This document shows positions 43,172-52,656 of a stretch of DNA of 64,000 nucleotides, piece after piece. Location of the stretch: positions 1 to 64,000 of the forward strand of contig NZ_JAAXCM010000039.1 in assembly GCF_019734885.1 (NCBI RefSeq). Reading direction: 5' to 3'. This DNA is from Pseudocoprococcus catus. GTDB lineage: Bacteria > Bacillota > Clostridia > Lachnospirales > Lachnospiraceae. Every line of letters starts with the position of its first letter. Positions within the stretch are counted from its first letter, which is position 1. Made by a program: the position numbers and the translations under genes. The notes beneath the pieces are model-generated. The model made no database searches. It worked only from the letters and a program-made list of their open reading frames with translations, and had not been told where the DNA came from.

Positions 43172-45799
43172 ATGATAAAAAAGGAGACTGACAGGCAGAA
43201 CTACAGTATCCTTGCAGGAGAAGGAGCTATTCTGCGGATTTTAAAAGAAATTGACAAAGCCAAAAATAGCGAGAGTATTGGAGCAGGAATTCAGAAACTC
43301 CTTGAAGTTCTTGGCAATTATGGAAATGCAGATCGAACTTATCTTTTTGAAACGGTTCATACACCAGAGACATTTACAAATACCTATGAGTGGTGTGCAG
43401 AGGGAATTACAGCTCAAAGAGATAATCTTCAGGATGTGAAATTTGAAGAAATGCCATGTTGGGTGAAAAAGTTCAGGCAAGGAGAAAGCGTTGTCGTAAA
43501 CAATATAGAGGACATATGCCACACTATGCCTTTGGAATATGAACTTTTAAAAATGAAGGCGATAAAGTCAGTGGTTGTTTTGCCGCTTTTTCATGGCTCC
43601 TACCTGACTGGTTTTTTAGGGCTGGACAATCCATATATCCAGGAAAACGAAAATTTTATATTTTTCCTTGAACTGATCGGAGCACATCTTGGCAGTGCAT
43701 TGGTTAATACACTTGTAGAACAGAATCTTAAACAAAAAACCAAAGAACTGGAGCACAAAAACATGTTTCTCGACACGCTCTGTCAGGAGTATACATCTGT
43801 ATATTATGTAGATTTAGATGCAGGTGTTGGGGAAGTAATAAAGGTTGATTCGGGTGCGAATGCTGCAAAATTTATAAAAGCTCCCAATAAAACGATGATT
43901 GCATATATGCCAATGTTAAAAGCATATGCAGAGAGTTATGTGATTGAAGAAGACAGAGATTATTTTCTGGCAAGACTGGAAACACATGCTTTAAAAGAAG
44001 AACTTTTGAAAGAAGAACGGGTGTCGTTTCGCTACAGAAGTCTTCCGAATAGTAAAACACATAAAAATTTTGAAGTACATGCGATTCGGGCAAACGGAAC
44101 AGACCAGAATAGTTTTGGTATTATGGTAGCGTTTCGTTATGTAGATGATATTATAAAGCAGGAACAGAAAATACAGAAGGCTTTAGAAAAAACCTTGGAA
44201 GAATCAAGAATCAGCAACAGTATTGTTTCTGCCATTGGGAAAATATATTTTTCTTTGTATCGAATTGTTCTTGAGAATGATCAGTATGAAGAAATATCAG
44301 CAGAACAGGAAATTCATCGTTTGACAGGTAAAGTCGGACTTGCTTCAGAAAAAATGAAGGAGATCTGTGATAATTTTGTTTGTCAGGAACATTACGATAT
44401 GGTTTTGAAATTCTTTGATTTGTCTACTCTTGCGGACAGATTGAAGAATGATGATACAACGGCATTAGAGTATAAGGCAAAAGACGGAAACTGGCATTTA
44501 GCACGTTTTATTGTAAAAATAAGGAATGAAGAAGGCAGGGCAATTCATGTTCTGTATGTGACACGCATAATCAGTGAAACAAAACGCAGAGAAGAAAGCC
44601 TTGCACTAATGGCAGAACGTGCAAAAAGAGAAAGCGAAGCAAAAACTGATTTTCTGTCACGGGTTTCTCACGACATACGGACACCGATGAATGCAGTTCG
44701 TGGATTTACGAAAATTGCAAGAGAAAATATCGACAATAAAGAAAAAGTGCGTTATGGTCTGAATCAGATTGATATTGCAAGCAACTATCTTCAACAGATT
44801 GTTAACGATGTATTGGATTTAAGCCGAATCGAAAAAGGAAAGCTAAATATTTTGATGGAGGAGATGAGTGTGTCTGAGGTGTTTTCACAGTTCCGGGATA
44901 CCATACTGGAAGTGATGCCGGATAAGCACCAGCAAATCTCATGCAGACTGAAAAATATAGAATATGACAGAATCATTCTGGATGAACTTCGTCTGAAACA
45001 AATTTACATGAACCTTCTTTCAAATGCGATAAAGTATACGCCAGATGGCGGTCAGATTGTTTTTGAAGTAAAACAGGAGAAGAGTGACAGAAAAGGTTAT
45101 ATTCGTCTGGTATCTGTCATTCAGGATAGCGGAATAGGAATGACGAAGGAATACATGGAGAAAATGTATGATCGTTTTTCAAGGGCTGTGGATACCAGAG
45201 TGAATCAGATTAGAGGAAGCGGATTGGGACTCTCTGTGGTAAAGGAACTAACAGTACTTATGGGGGGAACTATTACAGCGAAAAGTGCTGTTGGAGGGGG
45301 TACAGTCTTTACTGTCTCATTTGATGTTGAATATATAAAAGAAGCGAAAGAAAAAATATCAGCTAAACCAGAAAAAAAGTTTAATAAGCTTAAAAGGATA
45401 CATCTGCTGGTGGCAGAAGATAATGATTTAAACTATGAAGTGGAACAGGAATTGCTTGGAATGTATGGAATTACATGTGAAAGGGCAGAAAATGGCAAGA
45501 TTTGTGTAGATAAATTTCACAGAGCAGCGCCAAAAACATATGACGCAATTCTCATGGATATGCAGATGCCCGTCATGGATGGAATAGATGCTACAAAGCA
45601 TATTCGCCAGATGGATTCAGAAAGTGCTGAAATTCCGATCATTGCTGTGACTGCCAATGCTTTTAAGAGTGATGAAGAATATTGTGCTGAAGCAGGAATG
45701 AATGCTCATCTTTCAAAGCCTTTTGATATAAATAAACTAATGGAAGTACTTACATCCCTGTTGGACTTAGAATATACGGAGGATGAAAATGTTCAATAA
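43172..45799 (+). CDS. GAF-domain hybrid histidine kinase/response regulator
   Basis: The 875-residue protein has no obvious transmembrane helix. A GAF domain occupies about 20-185, and a PAS-like middle runs to about 470. A HisKA domain (FLSRVSHDIRTPMNAVRG, His near 500) and an ATPase domain (DSGIGMT; RGSGLGLSVVKE) follow. A C-terminal receiver has the phosphoacceptor Asp in LMDMQMPVMDG, near 795. It starts at ATG 43172 after a GGAG-like site. It is the first gene after the c-di-GMP riboswitch and overlaps the next kinase by 17 bases. No HPt or output domain is present, so it must signal through partners. Confidence 0.88.
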   Translation: MIKKETDRQNYSILAGEGAILRILKEIDKAKNSESIGAGIQKLLEVLGNYGNADRTYLFETVHTPETFTNTYEWCAEGITAQRDNLQDVKFEEMPCWVKKFRQGESVVVNNIEDICHTMPLEYELLKMKAIKSVVVLPLFHGSYLTGFLGLDNPYIQENENFIFFLELIGAHLGSALVNTLVEQNLKQKTKELEHKNMFLDTLCQEYTSVYYVDLDAGVGEVIKVDSGANAAKFIKAPNKTMIAYMPMLKAYAESYVIEEDRDYFLARLETHALKEELLKEERVSFRYRSLPNSKTHKNFEVHAIRANGTDQNSFGIMVAFRYVDDIIKQEQKIQKALEKTLEESRISNSIVSAIGKIYFSLYRIVLENDQYEEISAEQEIHRLTGKVGLASEKMKEICDNFVCQEHYDMVLKFFDLSTLADRLKNDDTTALEYKAKDGNWHLARFIVKIRNEEGRAIHVLYVTRIISETKRREESLALMAERAKRESEAKTDFLSRVSHDIRTPMNAVRGFTKIARENIDNKEKVRYGLNQIDIASNYLQQIVNDVLDLSRIEKGKLNILMEEMSVSEVFSQFRDTILEVMPDKHQQISCRLKNIEYDRIILDELRLKQIYMNLLSNAIKYTPDGGQIVFEVKQEKSDRKGYIRLVSVIQDSGIGMTKEYMEKMYDRFSRAVDTRVNQIRGSGLGLSVVKELTVLMGGTITAKSAVGGGTVFTVSFDVEYIKEAKEKISAKPEKKFNKLKRIHLLVAEDNDLNYEVEQELLGMYGITCERAENGKICVDKFHRAAPKTYDAILMDMQMPVMDGIDATKHIRQMDSESAEIPIIAVTANAFKSDEEYCAEAGMNAHLSKPFDINKLMEVLTSLLDLEYTEDENVQ

Positions 45800-48700
45800 A
45801 GAAAAGCAAAGTGAAAATAATATCTTTTCACTGGATAATACAAAGTTAAATGAAAACTGTCAAAAAATCGTACAGGATGCAGTGAGCGAACTGGATATTG
45901 TTGGATTCATGACAGGATATTATGATGAGAATCTTACAATCACACAGGTCAGTTCACACATGTTGAAGAATCTGGGATATACGTTTGAAGAATTTCAAAA
46001 GAAAACATCAGGTTCTCTGAGAAATCTTTTCTATGGAGAATACCAGACCTTTCTTGAACACGGCAGGTTCCAGCACCTTCAAGGGTGTGGGGAAGGACAG
46101 ATGCTAATGAGCGATGGCACACCTGTATTTGTCCGTATGTGCAAGAAAGATGCTATAGCAGATGATGGAAAGCAGGTATGGGTATTGTCTGTTCAGATTG
46201 ACTGGATGCAGCAGAATCTGAAACTGATCAATAACGTGATTCATTCGGGGATGTGGCATTTTGATTGTGACAAAAGCGGAAATATTAAGGAAGTGTACTG
46301 GAGTCATGAGTTTCGCACGATGCTTGGGTATCATGACATTCTTGATTTCCCAAATAAACTGGAATCGTGGTCAGATTTGTTACATCCAGAAGATAAGGAA
46401 GCAACACTTACACTGTTAGAGCAAGCAATTCAAGACAAAACAGATAGTGTGAAATATGACTGTGAATACCGCTTGAAGATGAAAGATGGTTCCTATCAAT
46501 GGTTCCGGGCAAATGCCGAGACAACCAGACGTCTGGACGGAACAGTACGTCTTATTGTCGGTACATTCATAAATATTGACAAGAGAAAGCAGAGCGAGAT
46601 GAAAGCACAGAGAAATGAGGCATTTCATCGTGCCTATACAGAGGGAAATATCTGCGAGTATTATGTAAATCTAAAGGATAATTCTTTTGAGTCACTAAAA
46701 GTAGAGGATTCTCTTCTGGAGATTTTTGAAAAGAGCCATACATGGGATGAACTGATTCAGGCATACCTGGATAATTATGTTGTTGATGAGGACAAGGAAG
46801 CGGTTTCTCATTTTTACAACCGTAATTTTATTGTTGAAAAACTGAGTGAAGGTTCAAAAGAAATCACTCTTGAATGCAGAATACGGATAAAAGGTGAGGA
46901 ACGTTTGGTTCGCAACGTCCTTATGAGAGGAGAAAAAAATGACGGTTCCCGTTATGCAATGATTTTTGTCCGGGATATTACAGAAGCCAGAAAAGAAATG
47001 GAAAACATATTGGAGCTGACACGTAAGAATGATGTGATGGATCTGCTTCTTCAGGGAACAATGCGTCTGGTCAATCGTTTTGCTATGTGCAATCTGGAAG
47101 ATGATACTTATAAGTTTTATAGTCTGCACGGAAAAAAGCCACCATACGATGCTTACGGAACATATCATGACCTGATCAGGAGGATTGCATCCCGCTATAA
47201 AGTGGTGGCAAAGGATGAAACGATTGACAAAGTCATTTCAGCAGACCATATCCGTGGCATGATTAGAAGTATGGATGATATTTATAAGCTGGAATATTGT
47301 ACGGAAGATGAAAAGAATTTTAAGAGCATGGCTTTCATTCCTTTGTCTTGGAAAGACGGAGTACTTGAAAAGGTGCTGTTGATCTCACAGGATACCACTC
47401 AGGAAAAACTTGCGGAGATAGAATCGAGGGTTGCTTTGAAGGAAGCTTATGAAGCGGCTAACAAGGCAAACAGGTCAAAGACAGAGTTTTTATCAAATAT
47501 GTCTCATGATATTCGGACTCCGATGAATGCAATCGTTGGTATGACAGCCATTGCCGGAGCAAATATTGATCATCAAGATCGTGTGATTGATTGCCTTGGA
47601 AAAATAACCAAGTCGAGCCGTCATCTGCTTGGTTTGATTAATGAAGTACTGGATATGTCACGCATTGAAAATGGAAAGATCGAACTGACGGAAGAAGACT
47701 TTAATCTGGATGAACTGGTAGATAACTTGATCGCAATGACACGTTCCGAGATTGAAGCTCACCATCATAATTTTGAAGTACAGCTCAACAAAATTGAACA
47801 TGAATATGTAAGAGGAGACAGTTTAAGAGTACAACAGATATTTACTAATATTATGGGTAATGCCATCAAATATACCCCAGATGGCGGCAAGATACTGTTT
47901 TCTATTACGGAAAAGCCTACCACTTCCCTGGATATAGGATGCTATGAGTTTGTGATTCAAGACAACGGTATGGGAATGAGCGAGGAATTTCAAAAGGTTA
48001 TGTTTGACCCGTTTACTCGTGAAGATGATAAACGCATCAGCGAAATCCAAGGAACCGGTTTGGGAATGGCAATCACAAGAAATATCGTCAATATGATGAA
48101 TGGAAACATTAAGGTAGAAAGCAAGCTGGGAAAGGGAAGCAGATTTACCGTTACTATTTTCCTTCGTCTGCGGGATGAAAAGTCAGAGACTATTGATGAA
48201 CTGGTCAACTTGCCCGTGCTGGTTGTGGATGATGATAAGACATGCTGTGAAGGAACAGTGGCTACTCTTAATGAGATTGGAATCGACGGAGAGTGGGTAC
48301 TGTCAGGAAAAGAGGCAGTAGAGCGTGCGGTGAAACGTCATGAGAATGGCAATGATTATTTTGTATATATTATTGACTGGCAGATGCCGGGAATGGATGG
48401 AATTGAAACAACAAGGCAGATACGCCAAAAGATAGGACCTGATGTTTCTGTCATTGTTCTGACGTCCTATGATTATACAAAAATCGAAGAAGAAGCCAAA
48501 GCAGCAGGAGTAGATGAATTCATTTCAAAACCGTTGTTCCGCTCAAGACTTACCGCAGCACTGCAAAAGATAATATCCGGAAAGCCGAGTCAGGATGCAA
48601 GAGATTACCTGAAAAATATCGCTGCAAGTGATTATACAGGAAAGAAAATCCTTTTGGTGGAAGATAATGAACTGAACAGAGAAGTTGCAGCTGAGATCAT

Positions 48701-49013
48701 AGGTATGACAGGTGCTGAGATTGAAACGGCTGTAAATGGAAAAGAAGCTGTAGATAAGGTAGCAGATCATCCAAATGGATATTATGATTTGGTCTTTATG
48801 GATGTGCAGATGCCGATTATGAATGGGTATGAGGCGGCTACAGCTATCCGTTCCCTGCCTAAACACAAAGGTGAGCTGTTGCCAATCGTTGCAATGACGG
48901 CAAATGCATTTACGGAGGATGTGATACTTGCAAAGAGTGCAGGAATGAATGAACATATTGCGAAACCTCTTGATATGGAAAAATTGAACAGAATGTTGCA
49001 CGAATGGATGTAA
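45783..49013 (+). CDS. PAS-domain hybrid histidine kinase with two receiver domains
   Basis: The 1076-residue cytosolic kinase has PAS/PAC segments (about 35-130, 145-265, and a third to about 400) and HisKA FLSNMSHDIRTPMNAIVG (His near 574). The ATPase domain has DNGMGMSEEF and GTGLGMAITRN. Receiver 1 has IIDWQMPGMDG (Asp near 865), and receiver 2 FMDVQMPIMNG (Asp near 1005). It overlaps the first kinase gene and shares its promoter and riboswitch. The two probably act as a cascade or heteromer. No DNA-binding or GGDEF domain is seen in either protein. Confidence 0.88.
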   Translation: MKMFNKEKQSENNIFSLDNTKLNENCQKIVQDAVSELDIVGFMTGYYDENLTITQVSSHMLKNLGYTFEEFQKKTSGSLRNLFYGEYQTFLEHGRFQHLQGCGEGQMLMSDGTPVFVRMCKKDAIADDGKQVWVLSVQIDWMQQNLKLINNVIHSGMWHFDCDKSGNIKEVYWSHEFRTMLGYHDILDFPNKLESWSDLLHPEDKEATLTLLEQAIQDKTDSVKYDCEYRLKMKDGSYQWFRANAETTRRLDGTVRLIVGTFINIDKRKQSEMKAQRNEAFHRAYTEGNICEYYVNLKDNSFESLKVEDSLLEIFEKSHTWDELIQAYLDNYVVDEDKEAVSHFYNRNFIVEKLSEGSKEITLECRIRIKGEERLVRNVLMRGEKNDGSRYAMIFVRDITEARKEMENILELTRKNDVMDLLLQGTMRLVNRFAMCNLEDDTYKFYSLHGKKPPYDAYGTYHDLIRRIASRYKVVAKDETIDKVISADHIRGMIRSMDDIYKLEYCTEDEKNFKSMAFIPLSWKDGVLEKVLLISQDTTQEKLAEIESRVALKEAYEAANKANRSKTEFLSNMSHDIRTPMNAIVGMTAIAGANIDHQDRVIDCLGKITKSSRHLLGLINEVLDMSRIENGKIELTEEDFNLDELVDNLIAMTRSEIEAHHHNFEVQLNKIEHEYVRGDSLRVQQIFTNIMGNAIKYTPDGGKILFSITEKPTTSLDIGCYEFVIQDNGMGMSEEFQKVMFDPFTREDDKRISEIQGTGLGMAITRNIVNMMNGNIKVESKLGKGSRFTVTIFLRLRDEKSETIDELVNLPVLVVDDDKTCCEGTVATLNEIGIDGEWVLSGKEAVERAVKRHENGNDYFVYIIDWQMPGMDGIETTRQIRQKIGPDVSVIVLTSYDYTKIEEEAKAAGVDEFISKPLFRSRLTAALQKIISGKPSQDARDYLKNIAASDYTGKKILLVEDNELNREVAAEIIGMTGAEIETAVNGKEAVDKVADHPNGYYDLVFMDVQMPIMNGYEAATAIRSLPKHKGELLPIVAMTANAFTEDVILAKSAGMNEHIAKPLDMEKLNRMLHEWM

Positions 49014-49138
49014 GCCACGATAATAAAAAATCAACTTTCAGATGACTGATAATTGAGAGGAAAAGGAAATAACTATAAGTAGAGTGTATAGAGAAATCTA
49101 TATGCTCTATTTTTTGCCCATTTTTAGAAAAAAAGTGA

Positions 49139-49389
49139 TTAAAAAACGATTGACGTTTTGTTACTGGAGTAGCAGAATTTTGTAAGGTTTATGAGCTGCT
49201 GTAGCAGGTCGTGGGACTCCATAAGTGCAAGTTCGTTATGCTGGCTGCGGATAGAGATTGCTTTTTTTAAAGCAGTTGCAGCGTCAGAAGGTTTTTTCAT
49301 CAGCACATAAATATTAGACAAATTATTATACAGGTTAGAGAGCAGATTTAGTTTGCAAGAAAATATGCTTTCAGTAGTATCACCGATGT
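49139..49389 (-). pseudogene. TPR-protein fragment
   Basis: The minus strand reads LLSNLYNNLSNIYVLMKKP, then AATALKKAISIR and ESHDLLQQLINL. This is a tetratricopeptide repeat pair typical of large Lachnospiraceae signalling or NACHT/CHAT proteins. It begins at the junction with the phage-like fragment (about 49389) and has no start of its own; the C-terminal end looks frameshifted. The rest of 49014-49138 shows nothing. Confidence 0.5.
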
Positions 49390-49746
49390 ATGTTCGAGAA
49401 CATTGCGTATGTGATGGCAAAGCATGCAGATGCTAATATCCCAGATACACCGGAAGAGTGGTTGGACGGATTTAATACATTCTCCATTTATCAGGTGCTT
49501 CCACAGCTTATTGAACTTTGGGGACTTAATGTTCAAACGGATGTAAGTGCTAAAAAAGTTCGTCCAACAGATCGCCCGATGACAACACCTTTATTTTTGC
49601 TTCGTTGCGTACAGCTGGGGATTAGTATCCTAGACCGGGATTTGCTTACCATTGGCCTCGTGAATGATATGTATGCTGAAAACAGCAGCGATGATTACAA
49701 AGGATATAAGGAAGTGGCGACTCAGGAGGACTTCGACAAATTTTAA
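49390..49746 (+). pseudogene. Phage-type protein fragment (tail-assembly-chaperone-like)
   Basis: The frame gives 118 residues with ANIPDTPEEWLDGF, FSIYQVLPQLIELWGLN and RPMTTPLFLLRC, then GLVNDMYAENSSDDYKGYKE. The pattern matches short prophage proteins (DUF6096-like or tail chaperones) from Clostridia as I recall them. The N-terminus is cut at the junction with the TPR fragment, and no ribosome site precedes ATG 49390. It is a likely remnant of a lost prophage. Confidence 0.45.
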
Positions 49747-49797
49747 TCAACTGGTAGATTTTGGAGTATGAACAATTTGTAAAATATTGATTTTGTA

Positions 49798-49826
49798 TTG
49801 CTTTTGTCCGGACAAATGGATATAAT
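49798..49826 (+). promoter_or_regulatory. Promoter and operator of the RelB/RelE-type pair
   Basis: TTGCTT (49798-49803), 17 bases and TATAAT (49821-49826). The spacer contains the perfect palindrome TTTGTCCGGACAAA (49803-49816), a fitting site for autorepression by the RHH antitoxin. Confidence 0.7.
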
Positions 49827-49859
49827 ATAGTTAGAAAGAACTCGAAGGGAGTGTTTACT

Positions 49860-50168
49860 ATGGCAACAAAATCAGCAAATTTATACGCACGCATAGAGCC
49901 TGATGTAAAAGAACAGGCAGAAAGAATCTTAGCAGCATTAGGAATTCCTGCATCCAATGCAATAAATATGTTTTACAAACAAATTATTCTTCAAAGAGGA
50001 CTTCCTTTTGAAGTGAAAATGCCATCCGCTCGTCCTGTAGACGTTAGTGCATTATCAGAAGCACAGATGAATGCAGAACTAGAGAAAGGATATGCGGATA
50101 TGCAGGCTGGTCGTACTAGATCAGCAAAATCTGTTTTTGCTGATATCCGCAAGGATTACAGTTTATGA
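49860..50168 (+). CDS. RelB/DinJ-family antitoxin
   Basis: ATG 49860 follows AAGGGAG; an in-frame GTG at 49851 precedes it too closely. The 102-residue protein has a ribbon-helix-helix N-terminus (NLYARIEPDVKEQAERILAALG, split here as RIEP...AERIL), followed by the DinJ pattern ASNAINMFYKQIILQRGLPFEV. The toxin-binding tail is flexible (ADMQAGRTRSAKSVFADIRK). It overlaps the toxin start by four bases (ATGA), as usual in type II systems. Confidence 0.88.
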   Translation: MATKSANLYARIEPDVKEQAERILAALGIPASNAINMFYKQIILQRGLPFEVKMPSARPVDVSALSEAQMNAELEKGYADMQAGRTRSAKSVFADIRKDYSL

Positions 50169-50497
50169 TTTATGATATCGAGATTTCAGATCAGGCCGAG
50201 ATAGACCTTCGTGGAATCTTCGAATACATTGCTTTTGAACTGCAGGCACCAGAAAATGCAAGTGGTCAGCTTGATAGGCTTGAAGCATGTATTATGGATC
50301 TTGATCATATGCCGAAGAGATATCGACAATATGAGTTGGAACCATGGAAAAGTCGAGGGCTACGCGTAGCGCCAGTAGACAATTATCTCGTTCTATATAT
50401 TCCGGATGATGATACACAAGTGGTTACGATCATCCGTGTCATGTACGGTGGAAGAGATGTAGATACGCAATTAAACAGATTTACAAAAACAAAATAA
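50165..50497 (+). CDS. RelE/ParE-family toxin
   Basis: The 110-residue protein has the ParE/RelE fold pattern: an N-terminal strand and helix (AEIDLRGIFEYIAFEL), then YELEPWKSRGLRVAPVDNYLVLYIPD with basic residues, and closing TIIRVMYGGRD. Whether it targets ribosomal mRNA (RelE) or gyrase (ParE) is not clear. It is encoded with its antitoxin as a compact operon in the accessory region. Confidence 0.85.
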   Translation: MIYDIEISDQAEIDLRGIFEYIAFELQAPENASGQLDRLEACIMDLDHMPKRYRQYELEPWKSRGLRVAPVDNYLVLYIPDDDTQVVTIIRVMYGGRDVDTQLNRFTKTK

Positions 50498-50501
50498 TTT
50501 G

Positions 50502-50672
50502 ATAGCATCAATCATAATTGAGTGTCTGAAACGCTCCGGTCTGGAAATCAAGGATATTAAGCAGTTTATGGACTGGTGTGTGGAGGGAGCAGCTACTTAT
50601 CCCCAATGAAAAGAACTGTTTGAGAAACAAAAGAAATCATTGAAAAATATAAAAAGCGCCGTTGATTTATAA
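50502..50672 (+). pseudogene. MerR-regulator fragment
   Basis: The frame reads IIECLKRSGLEIKDIKQFMDW, then CVEGAATYPQ, a stop, KELFEKQKKSLKN. This is the middle of a MerR regulator dimerisation region. It lacks the DNA-binding head and has an internal TGA. It is a decayed remnant. Confidence 0.6.
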
Positions 50673-50686
50673 TCAGTCCTTTGTTA

Positions 50687-51394
50687 TCAAACCGCCAGAA
50701 TCTGCAGCAGATTACGGATAATGGAGTTGGCGTCCCCTCGGATGCCGTAATCACAATACTGAAAGATTGGCGAATTCAGGTTGGTGTTTACTGCAATGAT
50801 ACATTGACTGTTTTTCATGCCGGCCAGATGCTGGATAGCTCCGGAGATGCCGAAGGCCAGATATACTTTGGGATGAACGAAGCTACCGGTCTGGCCGATT
50901 TGTTCTGAAGGCCCTGCCCAGCCGCAGTCAACAACGGGTCTGGAGGCACCCACTGAGGCGTCAAAGAAATCTGCCAGTCTGCGCAATGCTTCAAAGCTCT
51001 GTTCATTCATCAGGCCTCTGCCGCCGGCGAAAATGAGTGGAGCGTCTTTGATAGCATTTGACACATTTTCGTGAATAATTTTTCTCACAAAAACAGTTTC
51101 ACCAGGAGCTGCATGATTCCCTGGGCATTTTTTAGCAGTATTAACGGGAGCAGAGGCAGAAAGTTCTGCGACTTTGACACAGCTCTGAAGTAAATTCTGA
51201 CGTGGTTCTGTGATGCCGGTGTCTTTGACAACGATGACTGTCGGCTGATCATCAGAAAAAGCATAATGAGAAAATCTTTTGCATAGATACTGCTCATCAT
51301 CAAACAAATCCGGATTGCTGTATATATTTCTTAATATCACCAAAATATTCATAGGACATTTCACCTTCGGGCAGAGATGCAGATCCTTTTTCAT
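50687..51394 (-). pseudogene. Truncated electron-transfer flavoprotein alpha subunit (EtfA)
   Basis: The last 125 residues match the FAD-binding half of EtfA: FAGGRGLMN..F, SVGASRPVVDCGW, EQIGQTGSFVHPKVYLA and GISGAIQHLAGM, with an IIAVN and DYGI end. The N-terminal half is shortened by roughly 80-100 residues compared with the usual 320-340 and reads poorly. I regard it as a pseudogene or degraded paralogue. It lies divergent from a broken acyl-CoA dehydrogenase, and both types of protein form the acrylyl-CoA reductase of the acrylate pathway encoded 8 kb downstream. Confidence 0.7.
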
Positions 51395-51564
51395 TTCTGA
51401 AAAAAATCATATTCATCTGTTGAAATTGACGGGGCGCAATTAGTTCATCGACAAATTTTAGTATGCTAACTAATCAATTCGCGTAAATTGCATTACAATA
51501 AAAACAATTCGTCAATCAATTTTTTGCACAAATTTTATTTGAATCTTTTGTAAAAAATTATGTG

Positions 51565-51593
51565 TTGACTTCCTGGTGTCGGTATGATATATT
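51565..51593 (+). promoter_or_regulatory. Promoter upstream of the broken dehydrogenase gene
   Basis: TTGACT (51565-51570), 17 bases, TATATT (51588-51593). The rest of 51395-51717 otherwise holds only the operator-like palindrome and leader. Confidence 0.5.
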
Positions 51594-51598
51594 CAATG

Positions 51599-51624
51599 CA
51601 AATAGTTGGCATGCAAACTATTTG
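51599..51624. promoter_or_regulatory. 26-bp operator-like palindrome at the transcription start
   Basis: CAAATAGTT, a centre containing GCATGC and AACTATTTG form an inverted repeat with 24 of 26 symmetric positions. It begins five bases after the -10, where a repressor would block transcription. Confidence 0.55.
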
Positions 51625-51717
51625 GAACGCGAAATAAAATGCGATGTGAAAAAAGGAACAGAAAGTGAGTAGGGCGTAACTGTCCCCATAACAGTTGCGA
51701 TGTGAAGGAGGATATTA

Positions 51718-52376
51718 TGAATTTTAAATTAACTGAACAGCAGAAATCCATCTAGGAAGCAGCAAGAAAATTTGCCCAGGAAGAATTACTTCCGGATGTT
51801 CTTGAACGAGATGAAAAGAGTGAATTTCCTGTGGAACAGTTCCATAAAGCCGGTGAGCTGGGCTTTATCGGTTTGCCTTATCCGAAAGAATATGGCGGTC
51901 AGGGACTTGGTTATATGAATATGCGCTTGCAGTAGAAGAAGTTTCCAAGGTAGATGCTTCCTTTGGTATTGCTTTTTCTGTAACAACTTCTCTTTATGTC
52001 GGCAGTGTTTGGAACTCTGATGCGACAGAAGAACAGAAGAAAGCTTTCCTTTCAGAAGTCCTTTCAGGAAAGGCATTGGGCTCTTTTGGCCTGACAGAGC
52101 CCAATGCAGGATCTGATGCAGGCGGCTGTATTACAACAGCTGTCAAAGATGGTGATGAATATGTCATCAATGTTTTGAAATGCTTCAATACCAATGGACC
52201 TCTTGCAAAATTCCAGTATCTTCAGTTCAAGATGGCTGAACTGGCAGTTAAGATTGAAGCTGCAAAATATATGCTCTATAAGGCAGCAACCGATCATGAC
52301 ACAGGAAAGCCTTACGATCAGTCTGCTGCAAAAGCAAAATATCTCTGTACCAATGTGGCTAGGGAAGTGACAGAAA
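51718..52376 (+). pseudogene. Broken short-chain acyl-CoA dehydrogenase
   Basis: ATG 51718 after AAGGAGG opens the family start MNFKLTEQQKSI, then TAG at 51754. The reading continues EAARKFAQEELLPD..., then a frameshift near 51930 and EEVSKVDASFGIAFS..LGSFGLTEPNAGSDAGG. An in-frame deletion of about 110-130 residues then joins the middle to PLAKFQYLQFKMAELAVKIEA, and the coding ends without the catalytic C-terminus. The original was a butyryl/acrylyl-type dehydrogenase. The gene is clearly non-functional. Confidence 0.85.
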
Positions 52377-52410
52377 GGGCTGTATTTCCTAGCACATACA
52401 GGCCTTTTTC
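52377..52410 (+). terminator. Terminator-like stem
   Basis: GGGCTGTAT (52377-52385) and ATACAGGCC (52396-52404), followed by TTTTTC. Confidence 0.55.
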
Positions 52411-52429
52411 GTGCATTGGTTCAAAGCAT

Positions 52430-52628
52430 AAAATCCGACATGATGAAAGTAAAAATAATGACTGCTTTTACTTTATCATGTCGGATTTTATTTACGCGAG
52501 CAACGAGCCAAAGTCCGTGCTTGCACGAGACTTAGGCGTTGCTAAGCGCCAGTGGCGCTTGTTTAGCAACGACCGAAACGGAGTGAAGAGGCCGCGATAA
52601 CTTGAGAAACTCGCGGAGCGTGTTTCTC
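52430..52628. repeat. Cluster of three hairpins, possible intergenic repeat element
   Basis: The first stem is about 24 bp (52430-52454 with 52466-52489, one bulge). The second is CGTTGCTAA.CGCC/GGCGC.TTAGCAACG (52537-52571), and the third GAGAAAC/GTTTCTC (52604-52628). No gene is supported here although a frame is open through it. The arrangement is typical of dispersed intergenic repeats in Clostridia. Confidence 0.55.
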
Positions 52629-52656
52629 ATAGTTCTATAGATGAATAAGAGATTGG

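Noticed and set aside
52076-52600. 174-codon plus-strand frame
   Set aside because: It joins the middle of the broken acyl-CoA dehydrogenase to an intergenic repeat cluster, so it is not a real gene.
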